Of a stretch of 64,000 nt of DNA, positions 13,950-28,400 are shown one piece after another; position 1 is the first letter of the stretch; every line of letters starts with the position of its first letter. Made by a program: the position numbers and the translations under genes. The notes under the pieces were generated by a model. That model was not told the origin of the DNA. It saw nothing but the letters and a program-made list of their open reading frames with translations, and made no database searches. The DNA comes from Nautilus pompilius (lineage: Eukaryota; Mollusca; Cephalopoda; Nautilida; Nautilidae): contig JACATO010000626.1 of NCBI GenBank assembly GCA_018389105.1, positions 868,001 to 932,000 on the forward strand, written 5' to 3'.

Positions 13950-16453
13950 TAGTTTGTGCATAAAACACTATAAAAACCTGTTAAGTAGAGATCAGATACT
14001 CTCAGGACAAAAACCTGATGATGGTGATGGGGTTAGCTTATCTATTTCCTTTTTAATGCACAGTGAATATGAATGATCAATTTTAAAGCTGTCATGAAAA
14101 TAGAAGAGCACACAAATGTTTGGCAGTATGTCAACTGTAATTAGATTTTTACAAAAAACAACCAATTAGCAAGCACTACAAAAGAAGAAAATGGAATATT
14201 CTTTAAAAACTAGATTTGAAACAGAAAGTTATACTCTGCATTGTTCGTTTGTTGTTTCTTTCCAATTAAATAAACAGCTTTAAACTTGTGTAGACAAATT
14301 TATATTTATAGTTTTTTTATTACCAAACAATTTTTTTAGTCATAAATCACTTTTCTGACGATGCCATCAATTCTGGGGGGATCTGGTGGACTAGTGCCAT
14401 TTACCAGCTTGTGAGAGCAAGCACTTCGGTAAGAAAAATTCAGGTGCGCATCCCAGACTTGGATGACCAACCTCAAAGAAAACTTGCTTTGTTCAAACTG
14501 CTGTCATCTCACTTGGCGCCAGATCTCGGCACTTTAGTGGTAAACGTTGGAACTCAACCATCAGCAGTAATTGTCTACAATGAACTTTTCTGTTACTGAT
14601 GATAATTTATCAAGCTCACTTTTTAATGTTGCCACAAGCCAGAAATAACAACAACAATTTGATAATTATGAAAAATTTCAAAAAGATATAGTCTCGATAT
14701 TGATGTGTTTACCTGAAGCTTGTCCAAGGTGACCGTGCTAGTAGTGTGACATTGGTTTTTATGTGATGATGACTGACTGTCGAATGAATGGATCACTGTG
14801 GAAAATTGACTATTTTTGCTCTACTTTTTTCAAGAATTGTTATTGCTATTTTAAGAAACTCGGTTATTTGAGGAACAGGGAGTAAACTTGGTAGCGAGCA
14901 GAATAACAACACAAACTGTCTACAGGAAATACAGAGACCGGTTTATTTACTGTTACCTGTTTTCTAGGGGCCATGAAATAGGTACTTTATTTGTTATAAG
15001 GTTAATGTCAGTCCACATTTTAAATAGTTTAATTTTTAAAATAAATAAAAAACATGGTCTACTAAGTCCAGAATGGGGAAGAAATGCATTGTTCTTTCTT
15101 TCTTTCCTCCTTTCGTGCTCCAGAATAACATGACACCCACCCACAGTCTCGACATTCACGCCAAGTTTATTATGGTCATACATGAGATTTTTTCCATTCT
15201 GAATGCTTGTATTTATTTAATTTACTTTTTAAAACAACAAATGATTGTTTTTTTTTTCAATTGGTTCATAAATATAACCTCAAATACATAGGAAGCAGAG
15301 AGGATGTCTTAAAATCTTAATATTTGCTTTTGTGCTAATGCAGTAATATCTGAGTATGCATGATTTTCCCCACAAGAGAGATCTGATTGTGCAAATGTTT
15401 GGTCAGTCGGAAAACTTAACACAAGAATAACAAAGTAATTATCTTTTAGAATATTAGAATGTAGAACATAAATGCAGAAAAGAGATGATGAAAAATGATA
15501 ATAATAATAATAATAAATACAAATGTAAAAGGTCCAGCCATTACAATGTCATGCAAAGAAGAGACTTAATTTGGAGAAGCTCAGTGGGTTTTGAGTGGTC
15601 AGATTCTACATTCAAACATTTAAAATAATATAATTAAAGTAATTTTTAAGTGAACATGGTAATTATACATTTGTCCACACAGCAGTTTTATTTTTAAACT
15701 ATGTTGAAAAAGTAAGCAATTAATTACTTTATAGTTAGAAAAAATCATGACATTTAGTGACCTTTACATTTTGATTCCAAATATATATTTTATACAGTGG
15801 AATTACATGTAGGACACCAACCTATGAACTCCAAACAGTCATCTCTGAATGAACTGGAAAGGATATAGCATTTCAAATGATGGTAGTGCATTCCTAGATG
15901 ACTGGTTCATTCACAGTATATTCACTGATGAGCATTTATACAAACAGATATGGATTTTGCCTTAGCAAAGTTGAAATGTGACTTCTCTGATCTGTAAAAA
16001 AAAATACAAAAGGTTTTCTGTTCCCGTCCGTCAGCCTGCCATCCTGTACACCAAAAAACACCACAGACACTCTGAGAAATACAGGAACAAAGCTCTGCAT
16101 TATCAATACCCAGCATTCTAGAAATTCCATATATCAGAGATAACTTGTCTTTCTAAAAATACGAAAAATGAAATCTAAATTTATGAACAACAGGCAATAA
16201 CAGAAAAATCTCATTTCATCAAAACTTGATCATGGCAACAACCTGAGAAACTTCTGCTGCTGGTCTAAAGCCCAAGGGGAATCCTGTTAGAAAAACAGTC
16301 ACCAGGCCCCTAATCTCTGACGATGTATGTGAAATGAGAAAGAGAGCATTCAAGAAACAAAAATTGCCGCTTCATGTAAATCTCACTCAAGAAATACAAA
16401 AATGTAATTTATTACAAAAAATCTAAAATTTTAAGACCATTCATTTTCGCTTG

Positions 16454-16486
16454 CTCTCTCTCTCTCTCTCTCCCTCCCTCTCCCCA

Positions 16487-16522
<36 letters not shown>
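16454..16522. repeat. (CT)n imperfect microsatellite
   Basis: A pyrimidine tract of CT dinucleotides with a central CCCTCCCTCTCCCC interruption, strand-asymmetric over about 70 bp. Confidence 0.95.
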
Positions 16523-16527
<5 letters not shown>

Positions 16528-19500
16528 TCATACAATTCTGCACTGCTGGTTATTATGGATCTCCAGTGAGCAGGGTCAGTTTGATTGATATATTCTGGGG
16601 GGGGTCAAATTACTCAAATAGCTCCAATCGCAAACTGGTCTACAGAAATTAATGTTAGCTTGAACATTTCCACAAAAAGATGTGTCTTTCAAAATATCCA
16701 TACATAAATAATATAGTTCTTCTAATTTATTTTGTTGCATTTATACTAAAAAATGTATATATATTGTTCATTTTATATATAAATATAAAACAATTTCTTT
16801 TATGAAATGATATTATAAAATATATTAAAATGTTTTTTTTTAATCTTCTTGAGAAACTGATGAAGTAACTTGATCACTTACCAATAGATGAATTGGTCAA
16901 CCAGGCTTTATGATTGTAATCATAGATATAGAAATAAACAGGCAAGAAGCAAGATAGATATTTGAAAGCTAAAACTAAATTATATAAAAAGTATACAGTT
17001 TAGATTTTTAAAAACAAGGAATAATGAAATCATTAATTATCATTTAAGAATATCTATATGGAATTTATAATAATTCCATGTCCTTTTTTGAAGCTTTCTA
17101 ATTTAGTATTTGATATATAATTTACTTTATTCCTGTTTGAATAATTTTACAATTTTTTGTGTTAAACTTTATTTTCCTCTTTAATGATCAATCTAATAAA
17201 ACAGTCAGGTTTTTGTAACAATTATATCTAATATTTTTGCTATTATATTTAGCTGAAATATTAATAACATCTAGAAATATTTTAATAATTTCAACCACTA
17301 TGTTAATATTATTCATGTGGTTCATTACTAGAGATTTATCAATGTGAAAACATGCTACTTCAGATGAATGGCTAAATTAAAATCCATTATTTCCTGCTAG
17401 CTACATTTTAGCCTCTCTTAACTAAACAGTAATTTATAATCATCTTTGCACTGTATTTTGCTGTTTGTTGTTTTTTATACCTCAAATAAAGTTGGCTCTT
17501 TTTATTTTTCTTTGATACAAACTTTGTTGGAGAAAATGTTACAGTCCCAACACCACCATCCAGCACAGAACAAATAGCACCTGTTGAATATATTCTTTTA
17601 TCAAACTAACTTTGAGTTTAATTTTACTGACTATTGTTAAAGTGTAAGTGAATAATCTGAATCTGTTATTTAATTTTAAATATGAAATAATTTGATTTAT
17701 ATATCTAACATTCTATCTAAATTAATTATATAGATTTATCTAATTTTTTTTTAATATGCTGTCTGTGAACCATTTTTAAAACTTCTACATTTTGTAAACT
17801 CTACAGTTACTTTCAAATGTGATATATATTTAATGATATCTTTAGTAGTAGTAGCGTTACTTTAATATAAACTTTATTTCAGTAATACAATTTATGCATG
17901 CTAAACAATTTAAAATGTCATAAGCTAAACCAACGAGTTAAGAAAGTAGACCATTAAAACAAAGAAAATTGGAAGCATTATTCTTCAAATACTAATCAAT
18001 CAAGAATTGCAGGGTTGTAAAACACATAAAACATCTTATGTCCTCACACACCAAAAAGACTAACTTATTGATACATGCATGTCCTTGGTTGGCCATATTT
18101 GGTTACATGCCATATTGTAAATAAAGATATATTTTTTTAAAATAATAAAAGGTATAACTTTGTATAAGTATCTTACTTTGTATTATTGCTAATTTCTCAA
18201 AATATTTGTTTCTAGTTCTGGTTAGTTAATATAAATCATTTATAATTGTTGTAATAAAGGGCATAAAATATATATTATCATCACCTTATGTTGTGAATAA
18301 CACACAAAGAGAAGATTTAATAATTATGTAAAGATAAGTTAAATTAGGTATCTTTAAAAATAGTATTAAAATTTATTTTATTATGCATTTTTATTGTTCT
18401 GCAATCTATTTGTTTATTCACTGATCTTCTGGCAATGAATCATCATTCTTAGTCTGTGATTCAATCAACTCTGACCTTGGATGTTTCACAGTTCAAAGAC
18501 AAAGAGAAAGCTAATAATAAATACAATCTTTTTTCCGTTATTAACATCAAGACAATCTTATTTTAGAAAGCAAAACAAACAAAGTGCAAAATGAGGCATT
18601 ATTTGGGGTTGTTAGACAGGCTACCTGTATCTAGTGGAAATCTCTTATTGGAATAGATGAGGGAGAATGATGTGACAAAAAAAAATGGAAATTGTCATTC
18701 ATGGCTTCCTGTAAAAGTCCATCTTGACCTGACATCATAAAAAAATGGAAAAAAAAACAAAGGAAATTGCAAACTGGCTTCTGACAAACACCAAGGTTTT
18801 TAAACAATATCCAGCATTAAAAGAAAAAAAAACATTTTGCCAATTGTGCAGGACATTACTGAAGCCTCTGAAATTAGAACTAATAATACCCATATTGCAT
18901 ATCCCAAGGGCACTTCAGGTTTATGTCTTCCAATTGAATCTGGCATTTTCTACCTGCCTTTAAGCCCATATCTGCGGGAGAAGAGATACTAACAAAGTAC
19001 ATAGCAGAATGCATTAGACCCCTGTATACTCAAAAGCTACTCAGGGTTAGCTGAACACCTCTTCTTCTTGCCAGGTTATATTTTTTAGCAATCAGACACA
19101 AAATATTCTGACAGCCAATTCCAATAGTTTCACACAAACAAAAGATATTATGGAGTCGTCCAAGGAGTTAAAAGTAAAAAAAGTTGAGCACACTAACTGC
19201 TATACCGGAGATATGTGACAGATGTTCTGGAACCCTCCAAGACTTCGTTCTAGGGGTTCTGCAAAAAGATGTCCTCAAACCTATAATTTTTTACCCAAAA
19301 AATCTTTCTTTGAAACAAAAGTAAAAAAGAAGAAAGGTAAAGAGGTTCAACGTCAAAACAATTCTAAATTCTGACATCAAATTTTTCTTGCAGTTTGGGC
19401 CGGAAATGGAAACTACTGGACAAGAATACTTAGAGTTAACACCACACAAGAAAAGGCAAACTTCTAGATTTTATATTTCAACTTCATACTGAGTGATCCA

Positions 19501-20520
19501 AGAAGAGTATTATAAAATATCTCATATCACAAACAATATGTAGAAGATTTTTAAATCTATTAACAATCAAACTGAAAGTTTGCTCATTTTAAAATTAATT
19601 TTACTAGCTTTGACAGTTAATATAGCTTCGAGTTAAAAAATGAGTTACTAGTGGCAGATAAACCAGCGTTTTGCAGTGAAAGTCTCTTATTTAAATGGCA
19701 AATATTCATTACAATTTTTATATAAATATTTTTCATAAAATTTAGAAGTTTGCAAAACAAAATATTTTCTGTTATTAATTAAGTGCTGCTATCATTTTCT
19801 ATTTTATATCTAGAATTATTTATCTTGTGTCTGTGTGTCTTACAAAGTTTTTTTTTTGCCAGAAAAGAGGCTTAGACTACTAAATAAACTAATATAGCAA
19901 AAAATTGGTGTAAAACTTCACAACTGTTTAAGACTTTCAAAATGATATATTTTCAAATTTTAATTTTTGAATGCAGAAATTTGTATTAACAATATTAGTG
20001 AACTGAAACCAAAACAGAAAATAATTTTCAAATGGTTCTTTTATAAAATATGTGCATTAACAGAAAAAAAAGTAAATTCTCCGAACTAAGAACTGTTTAT
20101 CATGTTTTGATTTCTTTTACCTGCAAAAAAAAAGAATATGAAGCTTTTCTAAATGATCCATAATATCTTTTATTGTTAATGAACTTCCCCAAAACTGCCC
20201 AAGTGTTTAACAAGAAAGGAGCTTGGAAGTCTGGCTTACAGAAACAAGAATAAATACCCTTTTGCTGATTTACTGAAACATTTGAAATTTTTTTCATGGA
20301 AAATTTTAAATGTCATCTAGTTAAAGTACCACATGAAAAAATTTCATTTCTTTTAACATTTTAACATCAATATTGCAGACATAATTACATAAAATCTTAC
20401 CCTTGATCTTTTATGAACCAGTAAGACATCCTTGGGAGGGGGAAATTTGTATAAACCCACTTTCATTATTTGTATGTAAAAACATCTGACAGAGATTCAA
20501 GAAACTTTACTTCTCTCCAT

Positions 20521-20542
20521 CACACACACACACACACACACA
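20521..20542. repeat. (CA)n microsatellite
   Basis: Eleven perfect CA dinucleotides. Confidence 0.95.
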
Positions 20543-20805
20543 ACTTTGACCATACTGTTGTTGCCTTTCCCCTTTTGCAGATTGGAGCAGTCTTTGCTAA
20601 ATCAAATCTTCAAATATAAATCTTGTCTTTTTTAAAATTATTTGCTTCAATTAGTGTATCATCATCATCACATTTTATCTTTGATGTATAAATTCTGTTG
20701 AAATGACAGAAAACACATTAGATTTTTTCTATTTTCTGTTAGACTGTTTTACCTGTTGCATCTCTTACTGGTTTCAGGTGGTATAACTTTTGCTATATGA
20801 AAGTA

Positions 20806-21115
20806 TACATGGCTGGTACAGCGAGTGGTTAGACTATTAAGGTTGGAGAATTTAGGTCAAACTCCAGTTGAGTCTGGCATCTTTTTAGCTTGGTTACTTT
20901 TCATCATCCATGGGTTTTCTCCAGACTCTCCATCCCCCCCCCTCACCCATTGATAGAGAGTCTAGTACAGACTTTTGATAATGGACTTCAAAACTGGGGA
21001 GTAATTGTGCAGTCCACTCAGCAGTAAGCATATGATCCCTAATCTCATAACTGAGATAGGGTTCCCCAACCTCATAACCAGAGAAGCATGTGGAGGATGT
21101 TTAATGCCTTATACT
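20806..21115 (+). mobile_element. tRNA-derived SINE-like element
   Basis: The left part, GTACAGCGAGTGGTTAGACT, resembles a degenerate tRNA A-box region. About 40 bp later GGTCAAACTCCAG resembles an eroded B-box. Downstream lies a GGGTTTTCTCCAGACTCTCC motif followed by a C-run, of a kind I associate with SINE bodies in molluscs and fish. The remaining ~180 bp include GAGATAGGGTTCCCCAACC. No clear tail repeat or target duplication was identified, so the boundaries are approximate. The call rests on the spacing of the two box-like motifs and the body motif. Confidence 0.5.
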
Positions 21116-23187
21116 GCTTGTTTTACTAGCTGTTTTTACCCTTTTAATTTACTTAATATTTTGTAACTAGACCTTCAAATTTAGATGGTAGCTAAGGATA
21201 GCAGATATGGAAAGGTCAGCTTATTTCCCTCTTGTATAAATGCCTTTTTCTGTACAAATTTAAGGATATTTTATTATCATATTAACACATGCACGCATCT
21301 AAAGACTGGTTTTCTTTAGAGGCAGTGAACAAGAAGAATGCTGCACCTCACCAACCAAAACAGAATAATCCATCCCCTGGCTGCCATCAGCCCTGCTTCA
21401 CTGGTCAGGAGAACTGCTCTCTTTCTTTTGTTTTCTTTTTATTTGTGTTGTTGTAGTTTACTTTTTATAGTTAATTCTTTTGCTATATATTTACATTTCA
21501 TAAAAATAAGTTAGTGTGCAATTTTAATTTATTTTTGTATCCAAGATTCTTCTGGGTTTGACATAAGAGGTTTATACCAACCACTCTATATCTGTGCCCT
21601 CTGAGCATCTTCTGCCTTTACATCATCTGAACACAAAAATACAATGTTAAATCAGTAGTCTACTGGACCTCTGCAAAATCAGTTGCACAGAATAAATCAC
21701 AAGGGTGTGCCTCTTTATATTATTAAAAAACTTTAAACAATTTATTTTAATATTACAAAAAATATTCTTATACTTAATTAAAATAAAACACTCTTCATGT
21801 ACATTTTATGCATTTCCTTAAGGATTTAATCATATGTAAAGTATCACATCACAAAGAAAATATACAAGAGTTGTAGGAGCATCCTCTTCTAACACTGGTT
21901 TTAGTGACACCAAAGACAACACACAAGCAAAAGTAGAATTCTTTCATAATCTAGAAGAAAATATCTGCAGTTTCTTTGTTGGTGGAGCCAGTTCTGTCAC
22001 AATGTAGCTAAAATCAATATTTTTGAAAATTTGTGTAATTTTTGTTAATGTGCTTGGACATTATAGAGTCCTGATGATTTGACAATCTTTTTGAGTAGAA
22101 TTTCTGATCAACGTATTGAGAGCTGCATGAGAAAGGCCTCTAGCTATTTAAATATCAGGAATGATGATGCAAAGTAATTACATAAGGCAGTCAGTACCAG
22201 TTGGGAAAGACTTTAAAAAAAAAATTGTAATAAATAGATAAGAAAAGCGAATTGAATCCAAAAATTTCATGTTTATCATAACAACACTTTTATAAGGAAA
22301 ACATTATTTTAAACAAAATTTGATCTGCCTGCTGATATTCTAAAATGTAGACAAAGATCAGATCTCTTCTTCCCTGAGTGAGGCCTGCTGTGCTGTGGAA
22401 TGATTTCATCAGAGTGTAGCTGGAGATCTGGGATTTCATATAAACGTGAGAAAAATCACCTTGCATGCTCAGAATGCTGAGCCATCCATTGCCTCACAAC
22501 TCTGGCTCTGCGTGTTTACCTGCTATCATTTCTTAATAACAATAGATCCCAGTTATAGAAGAATATTTTGTTATATATTCCATGTAAATCATATAGATTT
22601 ATTATTTTATGATTGTTATTATTATAATTTCAAAAAAGATACTGTAAAGACAGCAGCATTGTCTCAGGGCAAATGTAATTTTGCTTGTCACATTTTTATT
22701 TGTACTTGGACTTAGAAAGTAAACAACCAGTCACCTGAAAAACAGACAGCTGGTTTTCTTTGTTTTGCTCAGTTTTTTTTAATATTCAACTAAATAAATC
22801 GTTAGTTGTTCCATAACGCTTTACGGCCAATCAGTGAATTAGTAATTAATTACAAAAATTCATTAGATTTTAAAAAATAGAGTTAGTTAGCGTTCACTGA
22901 AGCTGCCACTCGAAAGTAAGTTCTCAGAAAATACTGTTTTCTTATTAAAAGTTCATTTATTTGCAAAAGATTTCCATTTAACAAATACTGTAGATGTATC
23001 TCTGTTTGCTTTTAGAACCCTGTAGAAAGTTAATAGTTTTGAATTTCTTACCAGCACAGAATAAAAGCAGATTAATTTGGCTGAGTTTATCTCAAATTGA
23101 TCCTCAACTTTCAGGCAGGATGTTAAATAATCAGGTAATTCACTCTCATATATACAGGGAGGTTATGAAATTTGTAAATGTTGCATT

Positions 23188-23188
23188 A

Positions 23189-23240
<52 letters not shown>
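23188..23240. repeat. (AAT)n microsatellite
   Basis: About 17 copies of AAT/ATA, producing a poly-isoleucine run in a spurious open frame. Confidence 0.95.
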
Positions 23241-23243
<3 letters not shown>

Positions 23244-25371
23244 TGAGCAGTTTCAAGATTTAGAATTTTTAATTACAAAGCTAAATAATAAAACTTTTTA
23301 TCTAGGATTAGTGTTTTCCTTTCATTTGTTATATGTTATACCTACATAAAAACTGTCGACAGAAATAGTGGTTCGTTTGGTTTTCTGTCTCTCTTAGCAT
23401 GTTCAGGGAATATTGAAACCAGCAGACTAAGGGTAGATAACTCTATGGCTGCTCATTAAAAATTTTTAAGCCATAGATATACACTTTCATGGGATTTAGT
23501 GTTTTTTTCTCGATGGGAAGTGATTTATTATCTGTGTTTGTGTAGTAATTTTTCATAATGGTTACATAAAACTAATCTAAGTTTATTTTCCTTTTCTCAA
23601 CACTTGGCAATTCTCATCAATGATTTTCCTCTTTTCTCAATTAATTCAAATAAAATTAAAGCTGCTATGTGTACTATTTAAATATACTAATATTTAAATT
23701 AATTTATAGGATAGCCAGTATTATTTTTGTGTTGTCCCTTTTGTATTTTTTTGCTAAAAAGACTCAAAAAACAACACTATTTCCCAAAATAGTAGCTCAG
23801 AATTGGTGTACAGTGTACGTCAAAGTAATACTTCCATTTGTCAGCTCATGTTTTCATGTTACTTGAGAGTTGGACACATCCAGAAATGCTCTACATAGAT
23901 TTTGACTCAAAATATAAATACAAATTTGTCTAATGTGATACTACAGTAAGAGGAATAAGTTTTCAGTAATGACAATAAAAATTAAAATTTTTTTCCAATA
24001 TTTTTAAGCTACTATATTCATCAAAGCGCCTCACACAGGTGTGTTACTTAACTCCGATAATAAATCAACTCATTACAAAGGGATCAGGAATGTACTGTTT
24101 TCATTGGTAAAAAGCTGTTAAATAACAGTGGGAAAGTGTGTACTATTTTGACAAAAGGTGAGAGCATACTGCAAATAGCCTCTAACTAATGTTTAGTGAG
24201 CACGGATAGCCTATGGAGAAACTTTGAGTCAGTTATTACCCAAAAGAACCTGGAGTTTTAAAAACTTTGGGTCTATCTACACAAGTTCATGGATGCTTGA
24301 AAACAGATTTAAACAGTTGTCACCTCTGTACTTCCCACTCCACACTCTCAGTTGAATTAAATAGCAGAAATTTGCACTAATCCATCAGGTGGGTTTAGCT
24401 TTTCCCAGCAAGTTAAAGTGATAAACCAACCAGCTTTAAGTATCACATTAAAGTGTATACAAAATTAAATAAATTACATTTTTTTTACATCTTTAATCCT
24501 TGAAATATGCCAGACTATTAAATCACACTTGGGTTATTGTTAATTAAGATATACTGAGAAAAAAAAAACAGGAGAATACTCCAGAATTTTTTTAATGTGC
24601 TACAATACCAACCAACCAACCAAAGACAGAAAACAAAAGTGGAAAGGTGAACAAATCTTTTTCTTTCTTTTAAGCTCCCAAAGAAAATTTGAAAAGGGAA
24701 ATATTCGTGCTTTAAAGCATTGATTTTATCGATATAGACCAATGTTGGAGATTAAATTCCCTTTGGACAACACAAAAAGGTCCTCCATCTGAGAGATGGT
24801 TCACCCCCATGCACAGTTTGTACCAGAGTCTCTCAACAGTTTTTCAGCCAAGTAAGAATATGAGGGAGTCTTCAGAGAAAATGAAGGGGTTTTCCTTTAA
24901 TAGTTAATTCTTCCAACAGCTTTGATGAGCAACTGTAAATCGTGCTCAGCCATATTCTGTGTGTTTTTCTTACTAGGCTGCTCTGATGGCTGAACCCTTC
25001 TACGTTGGTCCTTTGTGAAAACTGTCGTGTATCATGGTTGGTGTCTAATTCTGTTAAGCTTCACCAGAATACCTAGAGTACGTGCTGAAAAACATGTCAA
25101 AGCCACTACCATAATACAACTCGCAGTCGGGTTTAAGGCACCACTCATTTTACCCATTTATTTCCGTCCAACAGTTATATCCATCTGACTAATTTATTGT
25201 ATTAAAAAAATTTACCGGTATCTCCAGAATTCCAATGAAAACACAAATGTAACTGAAACATTAATAAAATGCATCCTCAAATTCAATTATATTTTGTATT
25301 TGAAAATTAAATTATCTTCCAACATAAAATAGTTACTTGTGTAATTGTCCTAAATTGACCACATTACTGAT

Positions 25372-25407
25372 ATAATAATAATAATAATAATAATAATAGT
25401 AGTAGTG
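25372..25407. repeat. (AAT)n-(AGT)n compound microsatellite
   Basis: About nine AAT copies pass directly into AGT copies. Confidence 0.9.
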
Positions 25408-28400
25408 TGCTGGGTTTTGTTTCGAGTCAAAATCTGATTAACTCAAAATTTTAAAATTGCATATTTGATTTTATTATGCAAATATAAAAAGTATTCTTCA
25501 CTTTAGTTCTACCATTTGTTTGTTACCTTTTATACAGGTTTGACTTTGAATTGGATTTTCACCCCCCTCCTCGTCATTTTAACTTCTTGTTTTAATCACT
25601 TTATTTGTGAAATGGCTCCACATGACCAAAAACTCATCCTAGTGATCTGGGGCATAAAGAAATAATAAATGGTTGCTGATAAGCTACAATGAATGTTATA
25701 TTCCAGAAATTGTTGAAATTGTGAAGTGTGGGACACTGGTCAGAGGTAGGTTAGTTGTAATTTCAAAAAATAATTATATAGTTCCATGTTGGAAACAATA
25801 ACACAGCATCATTGGCTCTTCAGATTTATTACGTGTGAAAGGCGCTGAGTTTGAGCCATGTTAATAAGAAATTAATGAGATAGTTGGGATTTAATGCCAG
25901 AGAAGTATCATTAAGAACAACATTGGACACTCTATAAACTGACTTCCTACTAATTCACTTGAAATCGGAATTTTACAATTTTTTTTTTTTATAATTCAAC
26001 ACATTGTAATTTTTCAAAGTGAAAACAGAAAATGTTTTATAACCTGTTTAAATGTTTAATATTACTATTTTACACACAATTGGGAACTGAGTCCATTGTT
26101 ATTTTATAATTACAAAGAAATATATAATTTTAAAAAATGGACTGGAAAAGTTTACAGAAGAAATAGACATAGGAGTAGACTTTAACTTTAGTTGCCTAAA
26201 TTCAGACAAACACAAAGTTAGAAAACTCCCACTATTGTAGTTGTTTGTGTCATCCATTATTAGATAACGAAGTAAAAACAAAACAAAATATGTATAACTT
26301 TTATTTATAAGGTTTCGTCCATTGTTATCAGCACATAAAATAAACTGGTGAAAATACTCTAAGTTGTAAAATATAACGTTGCTTCCTAAAGCTACAACAC
26401 ACCCAGCATCGTCGTCTTTTTTAAAAAAAATTCTTGTGAAGAATAAAATTATGAAATATTTCCATTAACAAAAAAAAACCAATCAAAATCTCTACATCCC
26501 ACACAAAACCTAGAACAAGCTATAGTCTGTCGTCGTCTCTGCTAAATAAGATAGTTATGTCACCTGTTTAAAGATGAGAGACAGAATTCCAGATTTCCCA
26601 ACTTAGAGATTTCAAATGTTTAAATCAAACAAAATCCAGATAATAATTGTTGTTGAGAGATTTAACTTCGTAACAAGGCAATATTGTTTTCCATAAGTAA
26701 ACTCTTCAGTGAACCACAACAAATATCTGGAGAGTTCTCAGATCAAAATTTATTCATTCTCTTTTTAGTTTGTTCTTTAGGATAAATAAAGGAAAAAAAC
26801 ATTTTTATTGTAATGTTATTTAGAAATATAATGAAAATAATAATTATTATTGTTTCATGTTTAAAAATTAAAATTTTTTTAGTCTTGAAATTACTAACTA
26901 ATTAAACTATTAAAAGCAGAGTTAGTGGGACTTATACCGAAGCCATTCACTTTGAAATATAATGTGACTCTTTTTAATTTAATTTCATATGCCATAAAAA
27001 ATTGCTTCAGATTTCTCTGAATAAATGTCAGATTCAAATCTTCCTTTAAACTATTTTACAATGTATCTTTTCTCTTATTTGTGATTTCAAGTACAGTAAT
27101 GAATGAATACTTATTTCACGATAACAACTCTTGTAACAGAAGTGTTCAGTACTAGTAATTCTACTGAGATTACAGCTCTGTAAAAAAATAGATATTTTCC
27201 TGCTACCCCAGTACTCCGGCATTATTATTATTATAGTTTCTGTGCTGACACAAACGAGCTGATCTGGTTAAGGCTTCCCTCTTTATCATAAGCTTCCAGT
27301 ATAGGTAGAGAGGCAGTCTTTTGGCCCAGCAATAATAGCAGCAGATAAGAACTTTAGAAACAGTGCTCACTGTATACAGTTTTTATTCACAAGTGGTGAA
27401 GAGAACAGTTAGGTATCTTCAAGTAACTAAGTATGTCCAGCCTACTCTGAACACAGGAATCTCAAGTATTCCTGCCAATCTATCAAAACACACTTCCACT
27501 AGACTGAAACATCAGGGTCTTTGATTTTATAATTAGCACCAACATTACAAAGTATTAATCAGGATTTTAAAAAATTAATTTTTTTGCACTGACAGTTGTG
27601 ATATGGAACTAACAGATGTGTGAAAGTAACCCCTTCCATTGGAGCATATCCTAGAAGAACCATTACCAGAGTATTAATACAGCATTACATACAGCGTAAA
27701 GTAGCTCAGGTTTCTGCCAAAGAAACCTTCACATCAACCAACTCCATCAAAATGTGAACCCCAGCTGTGAACAAATGATCTCCAGCCCAGCAGCAGCCAC
27801 CGCTTACCTATGTCAGTCGTCATCATCAGTCACATCACCAGCTGTTAGTTTTGAAGTAAAAAAACAGAAAAAATACGCACATCATTGTCAGTTTTTTAAA
27901 AAATTTATAGATTATAAAATTTAAGTTGAATGCTGTTAAATTATGACCTCTAAAGATAATTTCATCAATAACTATGCAAAGAATTATCAATATATCATTG
28001 ATAAACAAGCTAAGTCTACTACAGTATTTAAGATGACAAATGTTAAGCCTATAGATATACAAAAAGCTGGAAGCATTGTTCTCCAGTAAACATGTATTAT
28101 TCATTACTGGTGTTAACAATAGGGGGTTAGTTTATAAATCAGCAGTCTAAATACTTTTCAACTGATCCATATTTTCATTAATCACTTCTCTACATGTCTG
28201 CCATCTTTATCTGTATTATTATTCAAAAATACTTAAAGAATGAAATTATTCATTCTCACAGGTAGCATGTTCTTTGAATGGTACAAACTTTAAGACGACT
28301 ACCTATTTTTTTTAAAAATTACAATTAATAATGTTGTTTTGGCTTTGCAGATCTTTTAAACATATCATTTTTCTGGCATGACAAAGAGTAATACAACGTC

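Larger units (their letters stand above)
10931..20805. other. Non-coding stretch with microsatellites
   Basis: No supported gene. The region holds the (TAA)n array at 13.9 kb and the (CT)n array at 16.5 kb. A less AT-rich patch at 14360-14590 has a 62-codon open frame with no family resemblance, flanked by no clear splice sites. A small (AAT)n run sits at 15498-15516. The 18745-18963 open frame (72 codons, Lys/Leu rich) is unidentified and probably chance. Confidence 0.4.

Noticed and set aside
14360-14590. Possible conserved exon in a GC-richer patch
   Set aside because: The 62-codon frame has no recognisable domain and no convincing splice sites on either side.
18745-18963. 72-codon open frame starting MEKKTKEIANWLLTN
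   Set aside because: It has Lys-rich low complexity from A-runs, no family resemblance and no splice or polyadenylation context.
22994-23263. Open frame of 89 codons with a poly-isoleucine end
   Set aside because: The frame is created by the (AAT)n microsatellite.
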